Part shown: positions 1-8,394 of the stretch, in pieces
Layout: each line of letters opens with the position of its first letter
Numbering within the stretch: position 1 is the stretch's first letter
NCBI RefSeq assembly: GCF_000424685.1
Contig: NZ_KE384224.1
Span: forward strand, 372,001 to 436,000
From: Methylococcus capsulatus str. Texas = ATCC 19069
Lineage (GTDB): Bacteria; Pseudomonadota; Gammaproteobacteria; Methylococcales; Methylococcaceae
DNA length: 64,000 nucleotides
Direction of reading: 5' to 3'
Program-made: the position numbers and the translations under genes
Notes under the pieces: model-generated
The model's input: the letters and a program-made list of their open reading frames with translations, nothing else
Told to the model about the DNA's origin: nothing
Database searches by the model: none

Positions 1-301
1 TCCGACCGTCGCGAGATCGGCCACGATGGCAGGCGACTTGAGCATCACCCGAAATTCGGGCGTATCGAAGCCCACCTGCAACAGCGCCCGTGACTTTCCG
101 ATCAGCCACAATACATAGATGTAGCCAGGCGGGTAATCCGCGAAATAACCCGGGCTGTAGAACGAAAGCAGCCCCTCGGCCGCATGGCCGGCCCAGGCGC
201 CGAAGGTGCCGATGTCGACGGGGTGGCCTTTGCAGAAGGCTGCCAACACGAGGCGCAGCAGCAGGGCTCCCGCCAGAATCGCCGCCAGGCCGAACCGTCT
301 C
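1..301 (-). CDS. Membrane mannosyltransferase-like protein, N-terminal part (cut by window start)
   Basis: The frame is open from just after the stop of the upstream gene to the window edge. It encodes a hydrophobic first helix (starting FGLAAILAG), then a polar loop with DIGTFGAWA and a DYPPGYIYVL stretch. Asp/Tyr-Pro-Pro loops like this are typical of Gpi18/PMT-like polyprenol-dependent mannosyltransferases of the inner membrane. It is the last visible gene of a leftward polysaccharide operon. The start is uncertain: no ATG occurs, the frame follows the upstream TGA directly, and the first GTG (position 247) would remove most of the first helix; a CTG or ATT upstream is possible. Family call moderate. 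Confidence 0.6.
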
Positions 302-1618
302 TCAGAGGGTGAGCTTTCCAATTTTCTGCCGCCATACACGATAGAGGAAAAGGGGGTTGCCGATGATGTAGCGCCGCCACATCCGTCCCGGCTCCTGCAA
401 GAGTCGCCAGCCCCATTCCAGCCCGATTTCCCTCAGCCAAAGCGGAGCCCGGGGAATCCGGCCCGAGTAAAAGTCGAACAGTCCGCCCACCCCCATGGCA
501 ACGCGTGGCTTGAGGCGGGACCGGTGTTTCCAAAGCCAGAGCTCCTGTTTGGGAACGCCGAAAGCCACCAGCAGGATGTCCGCTCCGGAGCGGTTGATGG
601 TCTCGATGATCTCGTTTTCGGCGTCCGGCGCGAAATAGCCGTCGCAGCTGCCAGCGATCTTGAGCTTCGGATAACGCTGCAGCATGTTTTCGGCGGCCTG
701 CCTGGCTACACCCGGCCGGGCACCCAGCAGGAACAGCGACAGATTTTCATGCGCACAACGTTCGCACAGACGGGGAAACATATCGGTGCCGTTGACGTTG
801 GCGCGCAGGCTGGTGCCCAGAATACGGCAACCGAAGCGGATGCCAATGCCATCCGGCAGTACCCGTTCGACCTTGCCCAGGACCTCCCGGTACTCGGGGT
901 TGCCATAGGCGATGTTCAGGCAGTCCGGGTTGACGAAAGCGATGGTGGCAGGACGGTCTTCACGGACGCGGCGGACGATCCAGTCGATGGCCTCGCTCAT
1001 GGTGGTATTGGCGATGGCGACACCGAAGAACTCCAGCTGGTCCGGCGCCGGCCGTATGGCATCGCCGGCGACCAAGCCGCCGACGCCAGTGCGCAACATC
1101 AGGCCGAGATTGCCCGCCGCCGTTTCGGTGTAATAGAACTCGCGGTCCAGCTCCCCTTCGCCCTCATAGGCGATGCCGATCCTGGATCGCAACGTGTAGG
1201 GCGAGAAAATCCCCGGCCGCAGGCGGAAACGGATGCTCTGGGACGCCGGCACCGCCGCGGCCTCCTCGGGACTCAACGGACGCGGTCCGGCGAAAGCCAT
1301 GTCTCCCCACAATACATTCAGCAGGACAGCCAAGTCGCGGGCAGGGGCATCGTCGGCAAAGGCGAGCTGCCGGAACGGCACCTGGAAACGGCCGACTCTC
1401 TCCGTGGCGGCGAAGACCCGTCCGGCGCGCAGTTTGGCGACGAGCGCGCGAAGCAGCAGCAGCGGTGCCAGCAGAATCAGCAACGCTCCCGCCACGATGC
1501 AATCGACGATCCGTGGCAGCAGACTGGTGACCAGGGTCAGCAGCGGGAGCAGCCACAGACGCCAGTGCCAAAGGGGGCGTTTTCCCAGGGGTCCGGGAAT
1601 CGCCGTGTGACGGGCCAT
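302..1618 (-). CDS. Degenerate sugar-phosphate transferase fused to WecG/TagA/CpsF glycosyltransferase
   Basis: 438 residues, two modules. Residues about 30-180 resemble a bacterial sugar transferase (polyprenyl-phosphate phosphoglycosyltransferase): a membrane hairpin near 37-58, then LNVLWGDMAFAGPRPL. The segment usually reading LDELPQL reads ARDLAVL (93-99), so the Asp-Glu catalytic dyad is replaced by Arg-Asp, and the loop before it is short. From about residue 190 a complete WecG/TagA/CpsF domain follows, with the LPDGIGI motif and GVPKQELWL; this family adds the second sugar (often ManNAc-type) to a lipid-linked primer. The ATG at 1618 is chosen because the upstream gene stops at 1620. 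It lies in a leftward glycosyltransferase operon. Loss of primer-initiating activity is an inference. Confidence 0.85.
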   Translation of the reverse strand: MARHTAIPGPLGKRPLWHWRLWLLPLLTLVTSLLPRIVDCIVAGALLILLAPLLLLRALVAKLRAGRVFAATERVGRFQVPFRQLAFADDAPARDLAVLLNVLWGDMAFAGPRPLSPEEAAAVPASQSIRFRLRPGIFSPYTLRSRIGIAYEGEGELDREFYYTETAAGNLGLMLRTGVGGLVAGDAIRPAPDQLEFFGVAIANTTMSEAIDWIVRRVREDRPATIAFVNPDCLNIAYGNPEYREVLGKVERVLPDGIGIRFGCRILGTSLRANVNGTDMFPRLCERCAHENLSLFLLGARPGVARQAAENMLQRYPKLKIAGSCDGYFAPDAENEIIETINRSGADILLVAFGVPKQELWLWKHRSRLKPRVAMGVGGLFDFYSGRIPRAPLWLREIGLEWGWRLLQEPGRMWRRYIIGNPLFLYRVWRQKIGKLTL

Positions 1619-1619
1619 G

Positions 1620-2132
1620 TCAGCGCCCAGCGCCCGTCCGCGGCTTGATGCGCGCGGGAACGCCCACCGCCAGGCTGTTCGACGGCACATCGGTGATGAC
1701 CACGGCATTGGCGCCGATGACCACGTCGTCGCCGATCCGGATCGGCCCCAGCACCTTCGCGCCCGCACCGATGTCGACGCGGTTGCCGATCACCGGGGAA
1801 CCGGGTTCGTTGGTACGCTTCAGCCCGATGGTGACGCCGTTGCGGACCGTCACGTCATCCCCGATGACGGCATCACCGCTGATGATGATGTCGCCGAAGT
1901 GCTCGATGGTGAAGTGCCGTCCGACCTGCGCCTCGCAGGGCAGGTCGATGCCGGTGAGTATCTGTGACAGCAGTTTCAGCGCCTTGTACAGGAACGAGAG
2001 TGGCAGCCTCAGCCAGCGCGGTCCGATCCGGTAGCGCCAGCGTCCGAACCGGTAGACCAGCATGACCCACAGGCCCTGCCGGGTCAGGTCGCCATCGTAG
2101 TTTTTCCAGTCTTCCCGAACATGCTCGAACAT
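1620..2132 (-). CDS. Serine acetyltransferase-like left-handed beta-helix acyltransferase
   Basis: 170 residues. The C-terminal two thirds shows hexapeptide-repeat patterns (IGDDVTV, VIGNRVDIGAGAKVLGPI, IGDDVVIGANAVV) ending in VPARI, the layout of CysE/colanic-acid-type O-acetyltransferases. It lacks the long N-terminal domain of true CysE, and its position among glycosyltransferases points to acetylation of a polysaccharide sugar rather than cysteine synthesis. The ATG at 2132 lies 6 nt after the upstream stop; earlier in-frame starts would overlap that gene. The next gene starts 2 nt after its stop, so translation is probably coupled. Confidence 0.85.
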   Translation of the reverse strand: MFEHVREDWKNYDGDLTRQGLWVMLVYRFGRWRYRIGPRWLRLPLSFLYKALKLLSQILTGIDLPCEAQVGRHFTIEHFGDIIISGDAVIGDDVTVRNGVTIGLKRTNEPGSPVIGNRVDIGAGAKVLGPIRIGDDVVIGANAVVITDVPSNSLAVGVPARIKPRTGAGR

Positions 2133-2137
2133 GCGAA

Positions 2138-3112
2138 TCACCACGGTTGCGGCGGCGACACCCTGCCGCCTTCGGTTTCTTTCCAGGCCCGGTTCCACAG
2201 ACGGATCAGCGCCTCGGATTCGTGCGCCTTGGCAGGCGCAGATCTACGGTGACGCAAGGCCCGCAGCCAGTGCCATAACTGCTCCAGCGTCTTGGCGCTC
2301 CAGGCAAGGGCCAGACCGTGCCATTTGCGGTAATACAGTGCCTGACTCCGCATGCGCCATAGCGTGAGCTGCGAAGCGTGAGAAGAGAACTCCATGTCGC
2401 TCAAAGTCTTGGCCGACTCGCCGCCGAGATGGGTGATGACCAGTTCCGGCCAGTACATGATCTTGCAGCCGGCAGCCCTGATCCGACGGCACAAGTCCAC
2501 TTCCTCGTAATACAGGAAGAAACGCGGGTCGAAGAAGCCGATGCGGTCGATCAGGTCGCGCCGCAGAATCGCGAAGGCACCCGGGACCCAATCCACTCCG
2601 GCTTCTTCTGAGGGGTCCGCCCAGGTTCGGTCGAAACGTCCGAACAGCCGGGATTTCGGGTAACGATGTGCCAGACCACTCAGAACGAGAAACTCATTCA
2701 GCAGAGAAGGGAACATGCGGGCAGAGGGCTGCCAGCCGCCTTCCGGACCTACCAGCCGACCTCCTGCCATGCCGACGTCCGGGCAGGCATCCATGCGCTT
2801 GGAGGCGGCGTCGAGCAAGCCGGGAGCCAGGCAGGCATCCGAGTTCAGCAGAACCAGATAGCGCCCCCGGGACTGCGTGAAGGCGAGGTTGTTAGCGTTG
2901 CCGAACCCGAGATTCACGGAACTTCGTATCAGCCGGACATCGGGAAACTCGGCTTCGACCATGTCCGCCGAGCCGTCCCGGGATGCGTTGTCCACCACGA
3001 TGGTCTCGATGCCCGCCCCCCCCGCCTGGTCGCGCAGGCTGGCCAGACACCGGCGCAGCAAGTCACGGGTGTTGAACGATACGATCAGAACCGAAATGTC
3101 AGGCGGATTCAT
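2138..3112 (-). CDS. Family 2 glycosyltransferase (rhamnosyltransferase-like)
   Basis: 324 residues. It begins with the GT2 core ISVLIVSFN, then VVDNASRDGS, GNANNLA and LVLLNSDACL, which gives the nucleotide-sugar-binding DXD-like acidic motif (NSDA). PGAFAILRRD and FLYYEEVDLCRR are typical of WbbL-type GT-A enzymes; the Glu-Glu-Asp is the likely catalytic region. No membrane segment is seen. The start overlaps the end of the upstream membrane GT2 gene by 14 nt. It is a cytoplasmic enzyme adding a sugar to the lipid-linked repeat unit; donor and linkage cannot be read from sequence. Confidence 0.88.
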   Translation of the reverse strand: MNPPDISVLIVSFNTRDLLRRCLASLRDQAGGAGIETIVVDNASRDGSADMVEAEFPDVRLIRSSVNLGFGNANNLAFTQSRGRYLVLLNSDACLAPGLLDAASKRMDACPDVGMAGGRLVGPEGGWQPSARMFPSLLNEFLVLSGLAHRYPKSRLFGRFDRTWADPSEEAGVDWVPGAFAILRRDLIDRIGFFDPRFFLYYEEVDLCRRIRAAGCKIMYWPELVITHLGGESAKTLSDMEFSSHASQLTLWRMRSQALYYRKWHGLALAWSAKTLEQLWHWLRALRHRRSAPAKAHESEALIRLWNRAWKETEGGRVSPPQPW

Positions 3113-4289
3113 CGGATTTCGTCCTTTCGGTGCGTACCCAAGCGGCATCCCGGCCCGCGGACGAGAGCAGCCGTTTGCCCAACGTGAGTTTCCAGGCGAC
3201 ATAGAAAGGCGCTGCGGCCAGTGCTCCCCAGTCCCGCCAGCCGGCCCGTCCCACGGCCAGGGCTGCAGCGATGTGCAAACCCACGATGACCATACCGGCG
3301 GCGGCCGCTATCCTCCCCGGTGGCCAGGGCCAAGCCAGCAGCAGCGCCAGCAGGATCACATGATAGGCCAGCGGCAGCAGCAGCAGGTCCAGCAACGGTT
3401 CCAGCAGCGGCCAGCGGCCTCCTGCCACCTGCCGGATGAGCGGGGGGATCTGTTCGCGCATCATCCGGAACCTGCCCCCCTCCCAGCGGGCGCGCTGGCT
3501 GGAAGCCGCTGCAGCCGTGGCTGGCATGGGTGACCACACGGTCGTACCGTCGCAGAAGCGCACGCGCCTGCCCGCTCGCACCAGGCGGATGTGATACTCC
3601 AGGTCCTCGGCGATGGAACCGGCGTCAAAGGGAACGCTCTCCAGCGTCCGGCGGTGCAGCCCGAAGCCGCTGCCGAGTATGCCGGCGGACCAGCCCCAAT
3701 AGTCCCGCCCGCGCGGACGCAATACATTGAATGCCAGCCAGGCGACGTGCATCAACCGGGCGCGGACCGACTGTTCCGGGTTGGAGACGCGGTAACGCGT
3801 CTGCGCCGCGTCGGCACCGGCCTGGAACAGCGCCGCGAGTTCGCCGAGAAAATTCGGCTCCACCCGGGTGTCGGCATCGACGACCACGAACACGTCGTGA
3901 TCCTCCTTCAGCAGGATCGAGAAGGCATGATCCAGCGCATACCCCTTCCCGCGCCGTTCAGGGTCTTCACGGACCAGCACCCGTGCGCCGGCGGCTTCGG
4001 CACGGGCGGCCGTATCGTCGCTGCAGTTGTCGGCGACGACCACGATCGTCACGCTGTGATGCCCCGTCTCGGCGCCCTGGATGCTACGCAGGCAGGCCGC
4101 GATGCCATCGGCCTCGTCGTGCGCCGGAACCACGATGCAGAAGCGCAGCGGAGCCGCGTCCCGGATGGCGGCGGTTTTCCGGCGGGGCAAAACGCCGCCG
4201 AGCGTCAGCATGGCCAGCTCGAAAGTGCCGGGCAGGACCGCTGCGCTCAGCACGACACCGGGTAACAGGATGAAAGTATCGATCGGCAT
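3099..4289 (-). CDS. Membrane-anchored processive-type GT2 glycosyltransferase
   Basis: 396 residues. An N-terminal membrane segment (residues 5-30) is followed by a GT2 catalytic domain with IVVPAHDEADG, VVADNCSDDT, VVVDADTRVE (DXD), EDLEYH (catalytic base region) and SQRARWEGG (a Q/RXXRW motif). Two or more C-terminal helices follow (LLLLPLAYHVILLALLLAW and beyond). The DXD, ED and (Q/R)XXRW set is shared with cellulose and hyaluronan synthase-type enzymes, though the protein is short and could add a single sugar. It sits between a GT4 and a GT2 gene in the leftward operon. Confidence 0.87.
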   Translation of the reverse strand: MPIDTFILLPGVVLSAAVLPGTFELAMLTLGGVLPRRKTAAIRDAAPLRFCIVVPAHDEADGIAACLRSIQGAETGHHSVTIVVVADNCSDDTAARAEAAGARVLVREDPERRGKGYALDHAFSILLKEDHDVFVVVDADTRVEPNFLGELAALFQAGADAAQTRYRVSNPEQSVRARLMHVAWLAFNVLRPRGRDYWGWSAGILGSGFGLHRRTLESVPFDAGSIAEDLEYHIRLVRAGRRVRFCDGTTVWSPMPATAAAASSQRARWEGGRFRMMREQIPPLIRQVAGGRWPLLEPLLDLLLLPLAYHVILLALLLAWPWPPGRIAAAAGMVIVGLHIAAALAVGRAGWRDWGALAAAPFYVAWKLTLGKRLLSSAGRDAAWVRTERTKSDESA

Positions 4290-4307
4290 GCCGAACCCCC
4301 GATGTGG

Positions 4308-5537
4308 TCAGGAAGAGGAAAGCCGGCGTTCGAAGACATCCGCCAGCCGCGCGATGCTGCCATTCAGCTCGTATTCGGCCAGCACCTTGATCCGCCCGGC
4401 TTCGGCCAGCCGCCTGGCGAGCGCCGGGTCGTCCATCAGCCGCTCGATGGCGGCGACCAGTCCATCGACGTCGGACGGAGCGACCAGCAGTCCTTCGGCG
4501 CCGTCCCTGATCAGTTCAGGCACGCCGGTGATGTGGGTGGTGATGCAAGGAACCCCCAGCGCCATGGCCTCCATCAGCACCACCGGCAACCCTTCCGCGA
4601 AACTGGGCAGCACGAAGGCATCGGCGGCGGCGTAATAGCCGGAGATCTCATCCTGATTGACGGCCCCGGCGAAATCGACGGCATCTCCCAGCTCCAGCCG
4701 GCGAGCCTGGGCCTCGAGTGAAGGGCGGTCCGGCCCCTGGCCGACCAAGGTGAGATGGACCCGGCGGCCGCGGGCGCGCAGCCGGGCCAGCGCGTCGAGC
4801 AGGACGTGCTGGCCCTTGGCGGGCACCAGGCGTCCCACGCACAGCAGCTCGAACACGGCGCCGGCGGGTTTGGCCTCGCGGGGAGCGAAGCGGGCGGGAT
4901 CCACGCCGAGCCGGCAGATCTCGAATTTGTTCCAGTACGTCACCGGCGAGAGCTTCATCAGCTGGCTGCGGGCGTAATGGCTGATACAGACGACGAACTC
5001 CGCGCCCGCGATCTTGTCAGCCAGGCGGTAACCGGAGACGTCGTAGAATTCATCGGGACCATGCACCGTGAAGGAAAAGCCGATGGGAAACACCTTGCCA
5101 GCGATCAGACCGACCATGGAGGCAGGCGTCGCGAAATGGACGTGCAGATGGGAAAGTCCTTCACGGTGCATCCAGTCGCCGATCATGACGGCCTCCACCC
5201 AATAGGCGAGCTGATAGCCCAGTTTTCTGCCGTCGGTGCCGCCGAGGCGCAGGGCGAACCACAGCCCCCGGACCAGGGCCATTGGCCGGCGCAGGAGCGT
5301 ACGACCCAGGGCTCTCAGGGCGCCTGCCGCGCCTCGGGGTTTGAGATACCAAGTGGCCTCGGCCTCCCGCCGCTCCTCCGCCGTCAGCTTTTCGGGCGGA
5401 CGATCCGGAGGGTTCACCGAGGCGACGGCGATCGCAAAACCGCGCCTTCTGAGGCCGAGCACCTCCCGCAGGATGAAGGTATGGGAAATGGCCGGATATT
5501 GACTGACCAGATAAGCAAGTCTGCAAGGGGGGCTCAT
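4308..5537 (-). CDS. Family 4 glycosyltransferase
   Basis: 409 residues with a GT-B fold. The N-terminal domain has YLVSQYPAISHTFILRE, typical of colanic/exopolysaccharide GT4 enzymes, then HVHFATPAS and FTVHGPDEFYD. The C-terminal domain has LLCVGRLVPAKGQ, LVGQGPDR and PSFAEGLPVVLMEAMA, the EX7E nucleotide-sugar site. The ATG at 5537 forms an ATGA overlap with the preceding gene's stop, which decides the start. Cytoplasmic; acceptor and donor unknown. Confidence 0.9.
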   Translation of the reverse strand: MSPPCRLAYLVSQYPAISHTFILREVLGLRRRGFAIAVASVNPPDRPPEKLTAEERREAEATWYLKPRGAAGALRALGRTLLRRPMALVRGLWFALRLGGTDGRKLGYQLAYWVEAVMIGDWMHREGLSHLHVHFATPASMVGLIAGKVFPIGFSFTVHGPDEFYDVSGYRLADKIAGAEFVVCISHYARSQLMKLSPVTYWNKFEICRLGVDPARFAPREAKPAGAVFELLCVGRLVPAKGQHVLLDALARLRARGRRVHLTLVGQGPDRPSLEAQARRLELGDAVDFAGAVNQDEISGYYAAADAFVLPSFAEGLPVVLMEAMALGVPCITTHITGVPELIRDGAEGLLVAPSDVDGLVAAIERLMDDPALARRLAEAGRIKVLAEYELNGSIARLADVFERRLSSS

Positions 5538-6796
5538 CGGCGCTCCAGGCATTCACGGTAGAGGGACAAGGCCGCATCGATCTTCGCGGGCCAGGAGTAC
5601 CGCCGTTCGACCCGTTGGCGACCCGCCTGGCCCCGGCGGCGCCAGTTTTCCGGATCACGGAAGATGTCTTCGAAGACGCCGGCTAGCCCCGCCACGACGG
5701 GTTTCCAACCGCCGGCAGGCACCAGCGCGCCCACTTCGCCGTCGACGATTTCAGCAGGTCCGCCGTAATCGAGGGCGACAACCGGCCTCGCCACTGCCAT
5801 CGCCTCCAGCAACACTGCGCCGCCCGATTCGCGGATGGAAGGCAGGCAAAACACATGGGACTCGGCCAGTCGGCGAGCCACTTCGCTGTGGGGGAGGGCA
5901 CCCAGAAATGCCACACGGTCGGAGATCCCGAGCTCACCGGCTCTTTGCCGCAGTGCATTTTCCTCGGGGCCGGCGCCTGCGATGGCGAGATGGACCGGGA
6001 AACCGGCACTGATGCTCGCGACGGCTTCGAGGAGCATGGCCACGCCTTTGAAGGGGAGCAGACGGCCGACGAAAAGGATGCGCAAAGGCCGACCCTCGCT
6101 GGGCGGTTCGGGCCAGGGCGCGGCCCGAAAGACTTCGAGATCTACGCCGTTCTCCAGCATGTCCCGGCACTTCGGCCGGTAACGTGCGGGCACATCGGCG
6201 CGGGTCGCCGCGGTGGCGGTCAGAATCAGACGGGCGTTCCGGCTGGAGCCGACCAGCCCGTCCACCAACCGGCCCAGCCGCCGCACCGGATAAAGCCAGC
6301 CGGATTCTGCCGCCATGATTTCGGGGAAATTCGCCGGCGACTTCAACCCGCCGTTCCAAGGGCCCAGGATCACGGGCACGCCCAGCCGGTGCAAGGCGGT
6401 CGCAGCGAGGGGGGAAACCGGAGTCGGCTGATGGACCAGTTCCCAGTGTGGATCTTTCTTGCGCAGTTTCCGGAGAGTACGCAGCGCCGTCCAGTCGTAA
6501 ACGAAGAAATCCAGGGACGAAATCAGGAATACCGGGTGTTCACTGCGTGGGAAGAGGCGGGAAGCCAGGCGATAGAGCGGACCGGCGAACCACTCGGTAT
6601 CGATGTAGACGACCTCGGTGCCGGGCAGCGGGGCCCCTGCCTTTTCCAACGCCTCCCGGTTGCGGACATGGGTCAGCAGCGTGAGCGGGATCCGCCCGGC
6701 CAGCCGGGAATACCACTCCCAGCCGATCTGCGAGACCGAGCCCATGGCCGGCGCGCACTGGTAGGCCGAAAGGAGCAATCTGCCGATGTTTTCCAT
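5534..6796 (-). CDS. Family 4 glycosyltransferase, first gene of the leftward operon
   Basis: 420 residues with a GT-B fold. N-terminal LLLSAYQCAPAMGS is followed by a C-terminal GT4 domain with ILFVGRLLPFKG, IAGAGPEE and PSIRESGGAVLLEAMA (EX7E motif), then LDYGGPAEIV. The ATG at 6796 has a GGGGA ribosome site 4-9 nt upstream; earlier in-frame codons would extend into the intergenic region without homologous sequence. It heads the leftward operon, with divergent transcription from the STAS gene across a 179-nt intergenic region. Confidence 0.9.
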   Translation of the reverse strand: MENIGRLLLSAYQCAPAMGSVSQIGWEWYSRLAGRIPLTLLTHVRNREALEKAGAPLPGTEVVYIDTEWFAGPLYRLASRLFPRSEHPVFLISSLDFFVYDWTALRTLRKLRKKDPHWELVHQPTPVSPLAATALHRLGVPVILGPWNGGLKSPANFPEIMAAESGWLYPVRRLGRLVDGLVGSSRNARLILTATAATRADVPARYRPKCRDMLENGVDLEVFRAAPWPEPPSEGRPLRILFVGRLLPFKGVAMLLEAVASISAGFPVHLAIAGAGPEENALRQRAGELGISDRVAFLGALPHSEVARRLAESHVFCLPSIRESGGAVLLEAMAVARPVVALDYGGPAEIVDGEVGALVPAGGWKPVVAGLAGVFEDIFRDPENWRRRGQAGRQRVERRYSWPAKIDAALSLYRECLERR

Positions 6797-6901
6797 GCTT
6801 TCCCCAGTCGATGGCACTCGAACCGATGCCTGCTGCCCGGCGGGCTCCCGGAATTGTAGCATTCGTCCGCGCGTGGGCGGATAGTACCGGACGCAATCTC
6901 A

Positions 6902-6931
6902 TCGACTTCGTGAAACCGTTCTAACTACAAT
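6902..6931 (+). promoter_or_regulatory. Candidate sigma-70 promoter for the rightward polysaccharide operon
   Basis: TCGACT (6902-6907) and TACAAT (6926-6931) are separated by 18 nt, 45 nt before the STAS-domain gene start. The match is moderate at -35 and good at -10. The same 179-nt interval must also carry the promoter of the leftward operon; no clear one is visible for it. Confidence 0.4.
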
Positions 6932-6975
6932 AGTCGAGCATGGCCATTTCTCGATGACTGCCGGGAGTAAGGGGA

Positions 6976-7320
6976 ATGCTTCTCAAGCACAGGACGCAGG
7001 ACAATGTGGACATCGTCGAACTCGGCGGACGCCTGGTGATGGCAGACGCCGCCCAGGCCAGGAGCGAACTCCTGGCTGTCGTGAGACGAGGCACGGGGCG
7101 GCTGGTGGTGGATTTGAGCGATGTCGGTTTCGTCGACTCCAGCGGGCTGTCGGTGCTGATCGCCGCCTTCAAGGCCATCGAGGAACGGTCGGGAAAAATG
7201 GTCTTGGCGGGATTGTCCCCAGAAATCCAGGCGCTGGTTGAACTGACCCGCCTGAACGAGATTTTCCTGGTTTTCGCCGACGCCGAACGGGCCGTCGAAT
7301 ATCTCGTTTCAACCGAATGA
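6976..7320 (+). CDS. STAS-domain protein, anti-sigma-factor antagonist type
   Basis: 114 residues, a single STAS domain. VVDLSDVGFVDSSGLSVL carries the conserved DSSG (residues 54-57) whose serine is phosphorylated by an anti-sigma kinase in SpoIIAA/RsbV proteins. It is the first gene of the rightward operon, and its TGA overlaps an upstream ATG frame of the export lipoprotein gene, so it is likely co-transcribed with polysaccharide export. No cognate kinase or phosphatase is in the window. A role in partner-switch control of polysaccharide synthesis is an inference from position. Confidence 0.85.
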   Translation: MLLKHRTQDNVDIVELGGRLVMADAAQARSELLAVVRRGTGRLVVDLSDVGFVDSSGLSVLIAAFKAIEERSGKMVLAGLSPEIQALVELTRLNEIFLVFADAERAVEYLVSTE

Positions 7321-7382
7321 TTTCCGGTCTCCGGGATTCGATGCGGCGGAGCGACCACACCGCCGGACTGGGACGCCTGGAC

Positions 7383-8384
7383 ATGAAACCGTTCCGTGAG
7401 GTCGTCCGCAGTGCGATCCTTGCCTCGACCATGGGCCTGGCCGGCTGTGGTTCCTGGGAGTCGGTGCCGGACGCCACCCCCGGCGCTCGCCAGGCGTTCA
7501 GTGCACCGCAGAAAGCCGAAACCATGTCGCCGGCCGAGGTGATCAGGGCTTTCCAGGAGGAAACCGTGACCGACTACCGGGTCGGTGACGGCGATCAGAT
7601 CCACATCGACGTGGTCGGCCGGGCCGAGCTTTCCGGGCCGCAGGTGGTCGGACCGGATGGCTATGTCACCCTACCCGTGGTCGGCAACATCTCCGTGCGG
7701 AATCTAACCAGGGAACAGGCGGCCCATGCCATCAGTAGGGCATTGAGCAAGTATTATCGCGATCCCTTCACGACGGTGCGGGTGCTGCAATACGCATCCA
7801 ACCGTGTCACAGTGCTGGGCCGTGTCGAACATCCCGGTCCGGTGCCTTTCGACACGCCACCGACGCTGCTCGAAATCCTGTCGAAAGCCGGAGTTTTCCC
7901 ACTGATCCGGCCGGAGCAGGTGCTCACGAGCTGTGCAGTGATCCGACGCGACCGTATTCTCTGGGTGGACATCGGGAAACTGCTGGGGGGCGACCTGCAA
8001 CTCAATGTGCAACTGCACCGGAACGACGTGGTGTACATCCCCGACGCATCGGATCGTCAGGTCTTCGTGCTCGGCGCCGTCAACAAACCGGGGGCCATCC
8101 GCCTCACCTCGCGGATGTCCTTCGTCGATGCGCTCGGCCAGGCCGGCGGTCCCACGCCGGATGCTCACCAGGGGGAAATTCACCTGATCCGGCCGCAAAA
8201 GGGCGTCAACCTGCAGATCGCCCTGAGCGACATCATGAGACCGGATCCCAGCCTGTCGCTGGCGCTGGAACACGGCGACATCATCTACGTGCCCATGAAC
8301 ACCGCTTCGAAGATCGGCTTCATCCTGCAGCGGGCCAACCCTTTCATGCAGGCCTGGATGCTGCGCCAGATCGGTACGATGTAG
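7383..8384 (+). CDS. Wza-like polysaccharide export outer-membrane lipoprotein
   Basis: 333 residues. The N-terminus is a lipoprotein signal ending LAGC with Cys at residue 22. It continues with a Poly_export domain (YRVGDGDQIHIDVVG, GPDGYVTLPVVGNI) and two SLBB-type soluble ligand-binding segments (RVTVLGRVEHPGPVPF and QVFVLGAVNKPGAIRL). It would form the outer-membrane exit channel for a capsule or exopolysaccharide. An ATG at 7317 gives an overlapping start, but the ATG at 7383 gives the well-formed lipoprotein signal. The Wzc-like gene follows after 10 nt. Confidence 0.9.
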   Translation: MKPFREVVRSAILASTMGLAGCGSWESVPDATPGARQAFSAPQKAETMSPAEVIRAFQEETVTDYRVGDGDQIHIDVVGRAELSGPQVVGPDGYVTLPVVGNISVRNLTREQAAHAISRALSKYYRDPFTTVRVLQYASNRVTVLGRVEHPGPVPFDTPPTLLEILSKAGVFPLIRPEQVLTSCAVIRRDRILWVDIGKLLGGDLQLNVQLHRNDVVYIPDASDRQVFVLGAVNKPGAIRLTSRMSFVDALGQAGGPTPDAHQGEIHLIRPQKGVNLQIALSDIMRPDPSLSLALEHGDIIYVPMNTASKIGFILQRANPFMQAWMLRQIGTM

Positions 8385-8394
8385 CGTCGGCACG

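Noticed and set aside
206-1648. Long open frame on the plus strand (480 residues) opposite the WecG fusion gene
   Set aside because: It is antisense to a well-conserved gene, has low-complexity Gln/Arg/Gly composition and no domain; a GC-rich third-position shadow.
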